This document shows, piece after piece, positions 1 through 10,857 of a stretch of 64,000 nucleotides of DNA. This stretch comes from Ectobius pallidus (lineage: Eukaryota; Arthropoda; Insecta; Blattodea; Ectobiidae), in NCBI GenBank assembly GCA_964059195.1, contig CAXKWD010000006.1:66295073-66359072 (forward strand), read 5' to 3'. The number at the start of each line of letters is the position of its first letter. The stretch's first letter is position 1. The notes under the pieces were generated by a model that worked only from the letters and a program-made list of their open reading frames with translations, was not told where the DNA came from and ran no database searches. The position numbers and the translations under genes were made by a program.

Positions 1-1076
1 CTGTAACTAACAGTCATTCTGTGGGAATAAAATGTACAAACGAATTATCTCCAACAATACACGCTGTCTTCACTTTAAGTACTGAATGCACAGTGTTACC
101 TCATTGGATACTTAGCTAATTTATACATAAAATGCATAATCTAAAAAATAAAAAAATATAAATCCTGTAAAGAGTCTTTTCAACTCCGTTCCATAAATGT
201 TGGTTTTGCTACATATATATTATTACTATTTTTATTTTATTTTGTTACACTACAAGTGTGCAAATAATTTCATGGAAGGGTTTAAGATAAATACTAAATA
301 TAGATTCATCTGTAGGCTATATGCGGACAATAGATATCACAACACATTAACACAACACAACATACTATTTTACACATCTATATGCATATTTATATTCATA
401 ATAACACAAAAACAATCTCTGCCCATTGAAAACTACTAGGCCTATAACGTATCAAGATATTTACAAACATAACTACATAGTATAAATAATCATACACATG
501 GACTAATATGAACATAACTTACCTTCACGTTACTCATTCCCAATCTTGAATTCCTTGGTTCAAAAAAGAAAACTTGGCAGCATTTGTTCTTTGAGACCTA
601 CCTTTAATGTTGTGTTTGTAACCCTTCCTCATATTGTAATCTGGTTCTTTTACTTTGCCGTGAAGTTCGTGCCATGCCGATTGTTTCATCTAAACGCAAT
701 ATAAACATTTTGTTCGATTTACTTTCTACCCTAGTGATTTTGACAAAGCCGTAACGCTGTCATTCTTTTGATACTTATTCATTACAGATCATGAAACTTT
801 TCTCTCAATTCCAACTGCGTTATTAGACTGTCTGATATGGATCCCACATGCTAGCAACATATACGAAATTTGTCTCACAAATGATTTATATGTTAAGTCG
901 TTTGCTGTTAGTTGCTTCCCCTTAATATCCTAATTACAAAAAGTAATGTTTTGAAACGAGTTTATTTATTCGTAGGCCATTAAAATGTTGCAGAGAGGCT
1001 TATCAAGAAATAGTAACAGTAAGGATAACAGAAAATCGTCGACTTCCATCCTGTCACATAGATAGAAACGCTGAAC
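1..1076. other. AT-rich DNA, no gene seen
   Basis: No coding signal, RNA gene or repeat structure was recognised. The longest open frame here is low-complexity (Tyr/Phe-rich) and is consistent with chance in AT-rich DNA. Confidence 0.6.
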
Positions 1077-1274
1077 TTGAATACAACATTTTATTTTTAT
1101 ACGATTTTCCTTTTTCTAACCATTGTGTTCCCAGAAGCCAAAACATGCCTCAAAACTTGCGGAAATCTGACATTTATTCAGGACCTGCAATGCCTACAGC
1201 ATTGTAATACCATAATGAATAGAATGAGAAAGTGTGATGACTCTTCCGCTAATACAATGGTGGGTATAAGTTAG
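1077..1274 (+). CDS. small cysteine-rich secreted-peptide frame, possible first exon
   Basis: I do not recognise this 65-residue frame. Residues 1-21 form a hydrophobic, Phe/Leu/Ile-rich stretch that looks like a signal peptide, ending near PEA. It is followed by five cysteines with spacing C-x3-C-x10-C-x3-C-x9-C. Paired CxxxC motifs are typical of small helical-hairpin secreted peptides, but the odd cysteine count argues that the frame is incomplete. It may be an exon: GT dinucleotides in a donor-like context (GGTGGGTATAAG) lie at its 3' end just before the stop. A 39-base stretch inside it, 1204-1242, also matches the minus strand of the tandem repeat at 4747-5838, so part of the frame may be repeat-derived. 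Function unknown; it may be chance. Confidence 0.3.
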   Translation: MNTTFYFYTIFLFLTIVFPEAKTCLKTCGNLTFIQDLQCLQHCNTIMNRMRKCDDSSANTMVGIS

Positions 1275-1483
1275 GGAGAGCGGCGGTCCACCGAAACACT
1301 GGCAGCACCTTCGTTTGCGTTTCAACTTCTCAATGCTGCATCATGATAGTTTGGCATCTTATGATTAAACTCGCAATCTTTAATTAACCCTTGGTCCTAT
1401 TTCTGTGAAATTTGTGAAGAAATAATCTGCACAACATAGTCCTTCTGATGGTTAAAACAGACTCTTAAAAAATGCGGACATAA
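1275..1483. other. unassigned AT-rich sequence
   Basis: Short stretch between the cysteine-rich frame and the 3' tail of the LINE. Nothing recognised. Confidence 0.5.
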
Positions 1484-1549
1484 ATTACAATTACAATTAC
1501 AATTTATTGTTTCAAATTACACGAAAAATATACATAAAAAGTTGATACA

Positions 1550-1584
1550 CCACCCGAAGAAGCAGAGCTTGTGTTCGGGGGTGG
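1550..1584 (-). other. 3'-terminal hairpin of the LINE
   Basis: On the minus strand the sequence CCACCCCCGAA, a 15-nt loop region, and TTCGGGTGG can pair into a 9-bp stem with one bulged base. It lies about 45 bases before the repeat tail. LINEs with short repeat tails commonly carry a 3' hairpin that their RT recognises for priming. The role here is inferred from position and structure. Confidence 0.6.
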
Positions 1585-1846
1585 TTAGTTCTATATATGA
1601 GAAAAACTTATACTAAATAATTACTTAAAACAATACAAAATTTGGAGAAGTATGACAGAATATTATGTATAAAAGGTTAGAACATGTTCTTTTAACAATA
1701 CAAAGGTACAAGGTAATACAATATTAATACATAACAATTTATTTGTTCAAATTTTAGTAACAAACAAAGAAATTAAGTTCTATCCAAATTTTAAATTTTA
1801 ATATGAAAAATGTTATAATAGCAATAGTAGAAAACAGAAGTAAAAA

Positions 1847-3166
1847 TTATATAAATTTTCTAATTTTAGACATAAATCGTTTGTTGTTTAAGCTATTTAG
1901 ATCAGGATGGTTGGTAATAAATGAATTGAATAGTCTTGGGCCAAAACTTGAACAGTGCTTAGCTCCAGCAGTTGTAACATTTTTCGGTTCAAGTAATAAA
2001 TTAAATTGATTCCTTCGCGTGTTATATACGTGAGATTCTGACTTGTAATTGTCACGATGTTTATGAAAATAATTCAGTATGACATACTTGTAAATTTGGT
2101 CTATGGTGAAAACGTTAAATTCAGAAAATAATAATTTGGAAGAATAGTCAGGAGGCTTAGATAAACAAATCTTTATGATGCGTTTTTGAAGACAAAGCAA
2201 AGGGCTGAGGATCGTTTTTGCAACTCCTCCCCACCCAATTATGCCATATTGAATAATAGAATGAATTAGGGCTAAATAAATCGTACGTAAAACATGAGCT
2301 GGTAAACATGAACGGAGAATAACGAATTTATAAATGACTTTACGTAGCCTATTGCATAAATATTCAATGTACTTGTCCCATCTTAAATGTCGATCAATTA
2401 TGATGCCTAGATATTTCACTTGATTTGATTCACTTAAGGAGGGACAAGTGCAGCTATTAATACAGCAACCTGAATTGTGTATTTTTGAGCTTAAATTTTT
2501 ACTTACTTTTAATTGTTGCATACCGGTAGCTGTTAAAGCGAAAGGAACTAGCGTAGTTTTCTCAGCATTTAAGGAAAGTAAATTAAAATCCAGCCAAGAT
2601 TTAACAAGATTTATACCTTTGTTGGCATTTTCGTAAGTTTCACTCCATGAAGAACCACTAAAAATCACAACGGTGTCATCAGCATGTGAGTAAATAGAGC
2701 CATTAAATATATTAAAATTAATCTTTAGTAGTTCATTTATGTATATTAAAAACAATATGGGACCCAATACTGTACCTTGTGGTACACCGATATTTATTTT
2801 CCGGAAATCACTGAGATCATTATCTATTCTTGTAGCCTGAGTTCTATTACTTAAGTACGACCGAAATAAATTTAAAACATTTCCTCTAATGCCTAGAGCA
2901 TGTAATTTTGTCAGAAGAATATTATGGTCTACAGTGCCAAATGCTTTTTGTAAATCTAAAAATATACCTAAACATTTGTTTCCAGTATCTAATTCATTTA
3001 TGATTTTCGTTGTGACCGTAAAAATGGCATCATCTGTTGACAGGTTAGGACGAAAACCGAATTGATTGTTAGATAAAAGTTTATTATTATTTAAATAATT
3101 CATCAGCCTATTCTTTATACATTTTTCTAAAATCTTTGAGATACTTGGTAGAAGGGAAATTGAATT
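1847..3166 (-). pseudogene. reverse transcriptase, 3' part of LINE ORF2
   Basis: A single open frame of about 440 codons. The first ATG is at 3103, but RT homology continues upstream to about 3166, so the ATG is internal and not the true start. Counting from that ATG: FGFRPNLST near residue 16, motif A LDLQKAFGTVDH at 49-60, GVPQGTVLGPILFLIYINEL near 107, and motif C SHADDTVV at 139-146. The first catalytic Asp (D50) and the DD pair are present. The usual AFD of motif A is AFG, and the aromatic residue of the (Y/F)ADD box is His. The C-terminus carries the NTRR...GPRLFNS block common in CR1/L2-type elements. The frame is unbroken despite these changes, so the copy is fairly young or was inactivated by substitution. 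It lacks the N-terminal endonuclease and cannot be autonomous. Confidence 0.85.
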
Positions 3167-3204
3167 CTATTTCATTATATAAACATCACCAATTACACAA
3201 AATT

Positions 3205-3610
3205 CATGGAGGTGAAACGGAATTTGACTATGCGACAAATTTTTTCATTTTTGTGTCCCGTAAAAACTTCAAGCGAGAAAGTTTTAGTGAAATATTTCAA
3301 CTTTATTTTAAATTCAGTACCACCTTTATATCTTGAATGGTTTACGAGTAATTGAGTGGTAATTATTCCGGGCGCTACAGCCGTCTGAATGATGTGGGAC
3401 GATCGTGAAATGTTGAGGGTGAAGCAAATTTGACTATGCTACATTTATTATTATATTTTTGTGTCCAGAAAGAGATCAAGCGTGTAAGGTTTAGTGAAAT
3501 ATTTGGATATTATTATAAATTGAGTACCACCTATATATCTATAATGGTTAACGAGTAATAGTAATTACTCTAAAGCTAAAGCTATCAGAATGGTATTGAG
3601 GTATTAGCAG
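3205..3610. repeat. degenerate two-copy tandem repeat, ~205-bp unit
   Basis: Two diverged units start near 3208 and 3414. Both contain GAGGTGAAACGGAATTTGACTATG-like text, then TTTTGTGTCC, GTTTTAGTGAAATATTT, and GAGTACCACCT followed by ATATCT. They align with scattered substitutions and small indels. No coding potential is seen. Confidence 0.6.
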
Positions 3611-4746
3611 GCATCTTTTCCATAAAATACCAGAAATAACGTAAAAATTGTTACATAATTTATTCGTGGACTCAATAATAATACTATATTAACTGACTAC
3701 TTGTACCCATACTGCAAGATTGACCCGCTGGGGAAAAGGAGTGAATGAAGCTTTTTTCTAACTTAGTAAAGCTGCACTACTTTTATTTATGCATTTATTG
3801 GATTATTTATCATATTTTCTGTTCACTTATGTTAGTAATTTTTATGTATAATTATCATAGCAAATGTTTTATTAGTTTAATATCTTGTTCCTTTTTTTAA
3901 TAATATAATTTAACAACATAAGACGTACATCAGTTACAGCGAACGGCGAATGGTCGAGGGTTTGAGCAAATAGCGGGCTGTAGTTAAGGCAAGAGGATTT
4001 AATTTTTTTATGAAAAAATCAGGGAAAATGCTTTGAAATGTTGTGTGATACATGTAGAATGCATTGCAAAACAATTTTTGCGTATGTGCGTCTTTATCGG
4101 ATGTTGAGACGCCACTTTTAAAGATCACGCGCCCTATTTTTGTAGTGCTGCTTATGAAATTTTCCGTGCCCTGCAATTCACAAACCATTCCTTAGTTTAT
4201 ATTATCTCTGTTCACATAATTTGTACACAGATCTACACTTTTAACCGTGTTTCACCTACATAACTTACCCCATACAGCCAGGAGAAAATTAATATTAATA
4301 TAAATAATATTACTATTAATACAATATTAATACAAATTAATAGCCTACTCAGTAATATTCTATACAATGTAATATTAATATTAATTTATAAAATATCCCT
4401 TAGCTGTTTTCTACCCTAATTATACGTTGTTATTTCTCTACAAATGTTCATTCTTTAACAAATTCTCATCAAATTATACTAACATACCCTCTACCCTATT
4501 TTCTAGGCAACAAAATATTAGATCAAATCATCCCTTGGCTGTTTCATACCTATATTATATAATTGTTCATTGCTTGTGAACATCTTCGATTTTTGGAAAG
4601 ATGTGAAACGAAATGTTACGGTCAAGCTTCTTGCAATCTGAGAAATTACTGTTACACACGGCCATGTTTATTTCTGGAGATGAGATCTTCCAAGACGTGT
4701 AAAGCAGCCCGAAAATCGTCAGAAGTATCTAACAATTCAATTTAGA
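3611..4746. other. AT-rich DNA, no gene supported
   Basis: Includes an ATTAAT-rich stretch at 4290-4400. A 60-residue cysteine-containing frame at 4563-4745 (+) was considered. It has no signal peptide, no recognisable spacing and no supporting splice context, so I do not call it. Confidence 0.5.
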
Positions 4747-5838
4747 GTCATTTTGAAATAGATTAATGTATTATTTTGTTTAAGAATGTTTGCAATTTTT
4801 CCTTAACCGCCCGTAGTAATCTTGCTCCCGTGAATCTCAAGCAGAGTAACTGCTACCTAGCGGCGGAACCAGTGAACTACCTCAGTCATCACACTTTCTC
4901 CTCTATTCATTATGGTAATACATTAAAATAGTAATTTTCCGAACGTCGTGCGGGAAGTGTGTTTTAACAGAATCGAGGAATAGTTAGAAAATATCGGCTT
5001 CTTATATGTTTTATTTTATTTTCGAGATTCTGTTAAACACTTCACACCATGTGTAACAGAATTTTTTCAACGATAGTGAAAAAACTGAAAACAATAATTA
5101 AGTTGTACAAACATCTGTTTCAGAAGCTATCCTCAAGTTTACTAACCTTGAAACTTTACTATTATATCGTGGTGCACTGCTTTTCTTTATATCATGCTTG
5201 ATGACATGAAGGCAGTGCGTGGTGGCAATCGATTATTTTCGCCTAGCGTTTTTCACAAGTTTTTAATGCCCATGGTGCGTAGTCATTTTGAAATGACTGA
5301 GTCATTTTGAAATAGATTAATGTATTATTTTGTTTAAGAATGTTTGCAATTTTTCCTTAACCGCCCGTAGTAATCTTGCTCCCGTGAATCTCAAGCAGAG
5401 TAACTGCTACCTAGCGGCGGAACCAGTGAACTACCTCAGTCATCACACTTTCTCCTCTATTCATTATGGTAATACATTAAAATAGTAATTTTCCGAACGT
5501 CGTGCGGGAAGTGTGTTTTAACAGAATCGAGGAATAGTTAGAAAATATCGGCTTCTTATATGTTTTATTTTATTTTCGAGATTCTGTTAAACACTTCACA
5601 CCATGTGTAACAGAATTTTTTCAACGATAGTGAAAAAACTGAAAACAATAATTAAGTTGTACAAACATCTGTTTCAGAAGCTATCCTCAAGTTTACTAAC
5701 CTTGAAACTTTACTATTATATCGTGGTGCACTGCTTTTCTTTATATCATGCTTGATGACATGAAGGCAGTGCGTGGTGGCAATCGATTATTTTCGCCTAG
5801 CGTTTTTCACAAGTTTTTAATGCCCATGGTGCGTAGTC
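4747..5838. repeat. tandem duplication, 554-bp period
   Basis: 4747-5284 and 5301-5838 read as identical. They are separated by a 16-bp remnant (5285-5300) that repeats part of the junction word GTCATTTTGAAAT. Each unit contains an inverted repeat whose arms are about 20 bp: AAGTGTGTTTTAACAGAATC near 4960-4980, and its complement around 5020-5043. A second short inversion is GCACTGC...GCAGTGC. No protein is encoded. Identity over more than 530 bp implies a recent duplication, or an assembly artefact. A 38-base piece (4884-4921, minus strand) matches 1204-1242. Confidence 0.85.
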
Positions 5839-6297
5839 TTATTTTCATTTGTTATTCAAAGTTAGCAGGCAAACTAGTCACATGGTACTTTGTTCCTGGG
5901 TACTGATCTTGGGTTATACGAGGTATATAAGGTGCGATAAGAAGTGCGGTAATGAATGCAGTAAGGAAGGTTGCCGGCTCTGGGTACCATGAGAACATGA
6001 AATGCAAATGGATGAATAAATACTAGATCGTAGAAAATTTACTTTTAGTAAGAGCAAATATATTGCACAAACTCAAGAAAAGAATTTTCGCAACAATGCC
6101 GGTAATGGAATTTATTTTATGCTTACTTTAGATCAGATTGAACAATGGTAATTTATTACAAAGTAGAAATGTCTTACTCAACATTTCACTACACTTCTTT
6201 CTGAAACAGGTCCGTTATTGTTCATTTAAACTTCAAACATCTCCTTGCTCTCCGAAATGGGGGATAAGATTACCATAAGAATGAAGTCAGGTGTTAC
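5839..6297. other. no feature recognised
   Basis: Flanking DNA between the tandem duplication and the piggyBac element. No frame, RNA gene or repeat could be supported. Confidence 0.5.
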
Positions 6298-6301
6298 TTA
6301 A

Positions 6302-6336
6302 CCCTGCTGTTCTGTTCGGGTCTATATGACCCGAAA
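6302..6336 (+). repeat. piggyBac left terminal and subterminal inverted repeat
   Basis: The terminal 16-mer CCCTGCTGTTCTGTTC runs straight into a palindrome GGGTC-TATAT-GACCC. The palindrome directly adjoins the TIR on this side. Confidence 0.85.
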
Positions 6337-6743
6337 TGATTGTACATTTCGTTTTTAATTTTTTAAATACCAAGATATGTATATGAAACTTGGTGACTTT
6401 GTCTGAAAATGCAAGAGTTGCATGTGTTTAAAAAAGTTTTAAAATATTTTAAGTCGTTTGGTCATTAACTGCAATTGTTACTCGTGTAACGTTCGGGTCA
6501 TTATGACCCAGCTCAAGTTTGATTACCGTAATGTGGGATTTTTTTGATCTTTCATGGAAATATTTAACTTTTTTATATTTTATAGGAGTAGTTATGTTTA
6601 TCATTCCAATTTACAACATTCAAATAAGCCGATGGGTGTTTACAACAATGAAATTTTTTCTAGCTTTTTCCAGGAAAATGTAATTAGCGCTTCTTAGCTC
6701 TTGGAATGCTTTATCGTTTCTGCTCAGTTTGAATTGTGACACT

Positions 6744-8310
6744 ATGACTTTTAGACCATTGACTGATGCTGAATTGGAAGAATTAGCAAATGCCTCAACA
6801 GATGAATCACTTTCTGAGTTCGAGGATCATGTCAGTATTGCATCTGAAAGTGAGTGTTCTGATGACAGTAACAACAATCTACAACGTGCACAAAACAGTG
6901 TGCAGAGGGTTCATTCTAAAAATGGGAATATAGAATGACAGTTATATCCACCAGCACAACATGGCCGCCTATCAGCTTCGAATGTTATCAAGAAGACCCC
7001 AGGAGTTACCAGGTATGCAATCAGCAGAATAACGGATGTAAAAACTTCATTTGAAGCAATACTTTTTACAGCACTTCAAAATGAAATAATAGAGATGACA
7101 AATATTGAGGGGCAGAGAGTTTATGGTCAAGAATGGACAAATATTGGTGAACCTGTTTTTCACGCATACTTAGGACTCTAATTCCTTGCTGGTTTATATC
7201 ATTCTCACGGGGAGTGTACAAAAAGTTTATGGGATAAGGATACTGAGCGAAACACATTTCGAGCAACCATGCCGCAATTCGTAATATTTTGGAGAAGTGG
7301 ATAGTAGTCTTTCCTAAACTGCATAATCCAGGGCAAAATGTGACTTTCGACAAGCAGTTAGTAGCATTTAGAGGCTGCTGTCCATTCAAGCAGTGTATCC
7401 CAAGTAAACCAGCAAAATACAGGTTCAAAATATGGACCCTGTGTGACAGCAAAACTTCATATGTATTGAAAGCCCAAATTTATACAGAAAAGGAGAGCGG
7501 ATCAGCGCCAGAGAAAAATCAAGGAATGAGAGTAGTAGCTGATCTCACTTGTGAGTTACGAGGTCAGAATATTACATGCGATAATTTTTTTACATCTTAC
7601 AATTTGGGACAGCTGCTTCTCAAAAGGAAATTGACAATGTAGGGAACTATTCGGAAGAATAAGCCGGAGCTTCCACAAAATATGGCAAACAAGGAGGTAC
7701 ACAGCTCTACATTTTTCTTCACAAATGAAACTACTGTAGTCAATTATATTCATAAGAGAAATAAAAATGTTGTCCTTGCACTGTACACCATGACGAGGAA
7801 ATCAGTGACAGGGTTGATAAGAAGCCAAAAATGATTCTGGACTATAATTCAACTAAAGGGGCTGTAAACACGCTTGATCACCTGACAGGTACATAAGCTA
7901 TACATGCAAACGAAAAACCAATAGGTGGCCAGTGACAGTTTTCTGCAATATACTTGATGTCCCTGCTTATAATGCATAACGCATAATGCATAACCTAACT
8001 GGAATGGAAACAAATTGACAAGAAGAATAATATTCTTGGAGGAACTTGGAAAGTCACTTGTAAGAGAACACATTGCATCAAGAAAGCATTTCCCAAGAAC
8101 AGAGGATTCTTTGAGAATGGTCAGGAGCATCGAAACCCCTAAAGACGTGACTAGTGTGTCAGAATCACCAACAGCAAGAAAACATATGAAATGTGCGCAC
8201 TGTAAGTTCTGCCCATCAATCAATGACAACAAAGCGAGCATGTCGTGTGTAAAATGTAATAAACATATTTGCAAAACACATGTCACCTATTTGTGTCCAA
8301 AACTGCAACC
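6744..8310 (+). pseudogene. piggyBac transposase, frameshifted and catalytically dead
   Basis: The N-terminus (MTFRPLTDAELEELANAS) is acidic and Ser-rich as usual. The body then appears in several frames: an EWTNIGEPVFHAYLGL block with an in-frame stop near 7179, and an apparent internal deletion near 7270 that joins RATMPQ to RNILEKW. The catalytic core follows: FDKQLVAFRG (first Asp kept), SKPAKYRFKIWTLCDSKTSYV, and ITCDNFFTS (second Asp kept). After a one-base frameshift near 7780, HHDEEISD is followed by MILDYNSTKGAVNTLDH, where the expected third catalytic Asp (VDT) is Asn. A further stop follows at about 7893. The C-terminus keeps a cysteine-rich zinc-binding domain at about 8190-8300 (CAHCKFC...CVKCNKHICKTH). 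The true start is uncertain; ATG 6744 or 6729 both fit. Confidence 0.9.
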
Positions 8311-8675
8311 AATAAGAACAGTAAAAATGACTATAATGCTTTCAAAAATGAATGTCTGCTTAATATTTTTAATATCAAATTTATGTGAATACTTTATGTC
8401 CAAACGTCCAATATTTATAAGAACAAAAGTATGACAAGAACTGTAGTGCTTTCTAAGACTATATCTGTATGAAAAACTATTTCTTGTTTATAATTTATGT
8501 GAATTTAAGTAAGATAAGTCATTTAAATAAAATTTTGTTTATGATTATTATGATTATTATTACTGTCATCATCATCATTATTCTTACCTACAAAGTGCTG
8601 GAATGAAACAATGATGTCGATAGCTAACAACTGTACAAAAGTTGCAAGTGCGTAGAAGTTTTCTACAGCATTTTC

Positions 8676-8739
8676 GTATGTCGGGTCATATTGACCCGAA
8701 CAGTACATTCGTAAAGTGAAAGTGAACAGAGCAGCAGGG
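8676..8739 (-). repeat. piggyBac right terminal and subterminal inverted repeat
   Basis: The terminal CAGCAGGG is preceded by GAACAGAG. The subterminal palindrome TCGGGTCATATTGACCCGA lies about 30 bp further in than on the left end. This asymmetry is usual for piggyBac ends. Confidence 0.85.
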
Positions 8740-8743
8740 TTAA

Positions 8744-9327
8744 GTGTGGGAAGCATCTCTATTTCGGTTTGCACTTGTGGGGCAAGGTTGAAAGGGATAA
8801 AAGGTTTAAGACACCGAAGAAAGCGTAGTTGACATCCCTTGCGCCTAAACTGGTTATTTGATTAGAATGAGCTGAACACCTGTAATGAGAGACGCATTTA
8901 CAGAAATTAAATTGTTTTATTTTGTAAGTGCCTCGGTTAACTGCTTTTGTGCAGCCCGAAAATTGAATTACATAACGTTCACTAAAGTTCCTAAAGATCC
9001 TATAAAAATCCTGGGACCACAATGATGCATCCCATAACTTAACAAAAAGTTGCCTATTTTTTATACTACATGCTCCCAACGTAACGGCCAATTCGTTCCT
9101 AGCACCTGCTCAAGGAAAAGAAAGGTGGGATAACTGTACAAATATAAAAGGGTTGATGCATAATAATTAACGCTATAGAGTGGTATAATTGCTTGATTTC
9201 AGTTATGTTTGTAACTTATACTTTATTGACTCAAATTGAAAGAGTGACATTAGTGAAAAGTCAGTTTAGGCCAATGCATTTGTAACGGATGTGACATCTA
9301 CACGTTAAAAAATTATTTACAAATTAC
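8744..9327. other. no feature recognised
   Basis: Unique-looking AT-rich DNA between the piggyBac element and a SINE. No supported frame. Confidence 0.5.
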
Positions 9328-9337
9328 TTGTTTAGAA

Positions 9338-9635
9338 GTAACTAACACCGTGGCGCTTACTTCCCAGAAGGGTAAAAGGCCTACCACCCAACCGCTGCGT
9401 CATCCACCTTAGGCGGACGGCAGGATTGGGGCATGTGGTCAACATGCCGACACCCACGGCCGTTAATGGTTTCCATGACCGGAGCCGCTACTTCTCTATC
9501 AAGTAGCTCCTCAATTTGAATCACGAGGCTGAATGCACCCCTACCAGACAACCCTATCTCAGGAAAATCCGAGGAGGTATCGGGGATCGAATCTGTAGTC
9601 AGACACGCTAACCATAAGACCACGCCGGCGGTCTG
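9338..9635 (-). mobile_element. tRNA-derived SINE, complete, with 10-bp target duplication
   Basis: On the minus strand the head reads GGTCTTATGGTTAGCGTG (A-box-like) and then GATTCGATCCC (B-box-like), about 30 bp apart, as expected for a Pol III tRNA promoter. A ~220-bp GC-richer body follows. The element is bounded by a perfect direct repeat TTGTTTAGAA at 9328-9337 and 9636-9645, proving insertion by a LINE-type machinery. A diverged copy of the same family lies at 33262-33494. It encodes no protein. Confidence 0.85.
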
Positions 9636-9645
9636 TTGTTTAGAA

Positions 9646-10805
9646 ACTCAAGTAAAATATGTCAGAATATACAAATAGGCTTGAAGTAATCACCATGATA
9701 AAAAGAATGTTAAAAGCTAACGAAGTAGATGACTGGATAATATTACCTAAAATGCTGTAATGGGTGTAACCATATACGGACATAACCTTTGACTTGTTGA
9801 CAGTAAAAATAAGAGTCTGTGATATGGAAAAACACACACAAATGAAATAGATTCTTATTGTAGTTAAATATGGCATTAAACTATTAAGAATAAAAGCAAT
9901 GAGAAATTAAAATATTTGGAACGGGTTGACAGAATTTTTGTAACGGGTATGACATAAAAGTTATTACAGACTTGAGACTATATTTTATAAGGAAAAAATA
10001 TTTTAATGTCAAAATATTAACACAGAAAATGTATTAAAGGCATTCAACATGAGTATTTTATTCTCATGCTTTTTGAAATTCACACTTTAATAGTTTTCTA
10101 ATTTTCAACCTCTATGTCCACATTTACATGGACTGACCGATTAATTCTGGACCTGAATAGTGATATTTTAGGTAATAGTATGTTCTAAGGAACAACTACC
10201 GTAAAAAAATTTAAATCTGTTTATCAGAACCTTCCCATTCGTTCCATTGAATCTTCACCAAATAATTTTTGGTTTAGAAATTGTACAACTTCTGGGAGGC
10301 AAATAATGTTAATAATGCGTTCCATGTGCCCGAAATGTAACCACCTAAATACAATCATAATCTGGCACAATAAATCTGCATGTTCTATGTTAAACAATAT
10401 GTAATGCTGGATATTTCATTCGTATGAGACAGAATAATCCATTTGTCACTGTGCCTTAGAGTATGCAGTTGAATGGTGATAAGCCCGGAACATAGAATCA
10501 GCAAATTTGCTTTTAGAGATTGAGGAATCCATGGGCTTAACTCAACATAGCTCGCTTAATGGAAAATATAATCCGGGGCTCTGGCTGACCGGCTACTCAG
10601 TAAACACCAGAAACTCCTATCTCCCAGAGTCAGTGAAACAAATGTAATCCGAGATAGGGAATTCTCTGCAATACAGATATCTAGCGAAGAAATAGAAGAA
10701 GAATATAAAACAGAGCTCCATAACCCCAACCAGGATATGAAATCCAAAGCAAGGCTGGTGAAAACCAGGAACTCTCATTGCTAGCTCTATTACTGTCTGC
10801 TGCAG
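9646..10805. other. no gene recognised; possible LINE/SINE 3' end next to microsatellite
   Basis: 9646-10555 shows nothing recognisable. 10556-10800 is more GC-rich than its surroundings and leads directly into the (AAT)n run at 10806. That arrangement is typical of a retroelement 3' end with a microsatellite tail, but I could not assign a family. Confidence 0.35.
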
Positions 10806-10806
10806 A

Positions 10807-10857
<51 letters not shown>

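Larger units (their letters stand above)
1484..3168 (-). mobile_element. 5'-truncated non-LTR retrotransposon, CR1/L2 group
   Basis: Read on the minus strand, this is the 3' part of a LINE. It runs from the RT palm motif (PSISKILEKCIKNRLMNYL) through the whole RT and C-terminal region, then a ~340-bp 3' UTR, a terminal hairpin, and a short (TTGTAA)n tail at 1507-1484. The upstream endonuclease and ORF1 are absent, as in abortive target-primed reverse transcription. Homology stops abruptly near 3167, where the frame hits a stop. The CR1/L2-group assignment rests on the short repeat tail rather than poly(A), the 3' hairpin, and the C-terminal YNTRR...FGPRLFNS signature. I could not identify a convincing target-site duplication. 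Confidence 0.85.
6298..8743 (+). mobile_element. piggyBac transposon with TTAA target-site duplication
   Basis: The element proper is 6302-8739, flanked by TTAA at 6298-6301 and 8740-8743, the diagnostic piggyBac target. The terminal inverted repeats are CCCTGCTGTTCTGTTC at the left and CCCTGCTGCTCTGTTC at the right (complement), 15 of 16 identical. Both ends also carry a subterminal self-complementary block of the form TTCGGGTC-(A/T)ATATGACCCGA. A degenerate internal GGGTCATTATGACCC lies near 6493-6508. At 2438 bp the element is close to full length, but its transposase is broken. Confidence 0.93.

Noticed and set aside
4563..4745. 60-codon cysteine-containing frame
   Set aside because: No signal peptide, no recognisable cysteine scaffold and no splice support; it adjoins a tandem repeat.
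7066..7452. 128-codon minus-strand frame
   Set aside because: Antisense to the piggyBac transposase; the plus strand carries the recognisable motifs.
9381..9623. 80-codon minus-strand open frame
   Set aside because: Lies entirely within a tRNA-derived SINE bounded by a target duplication; SINEs do not encode proteins.
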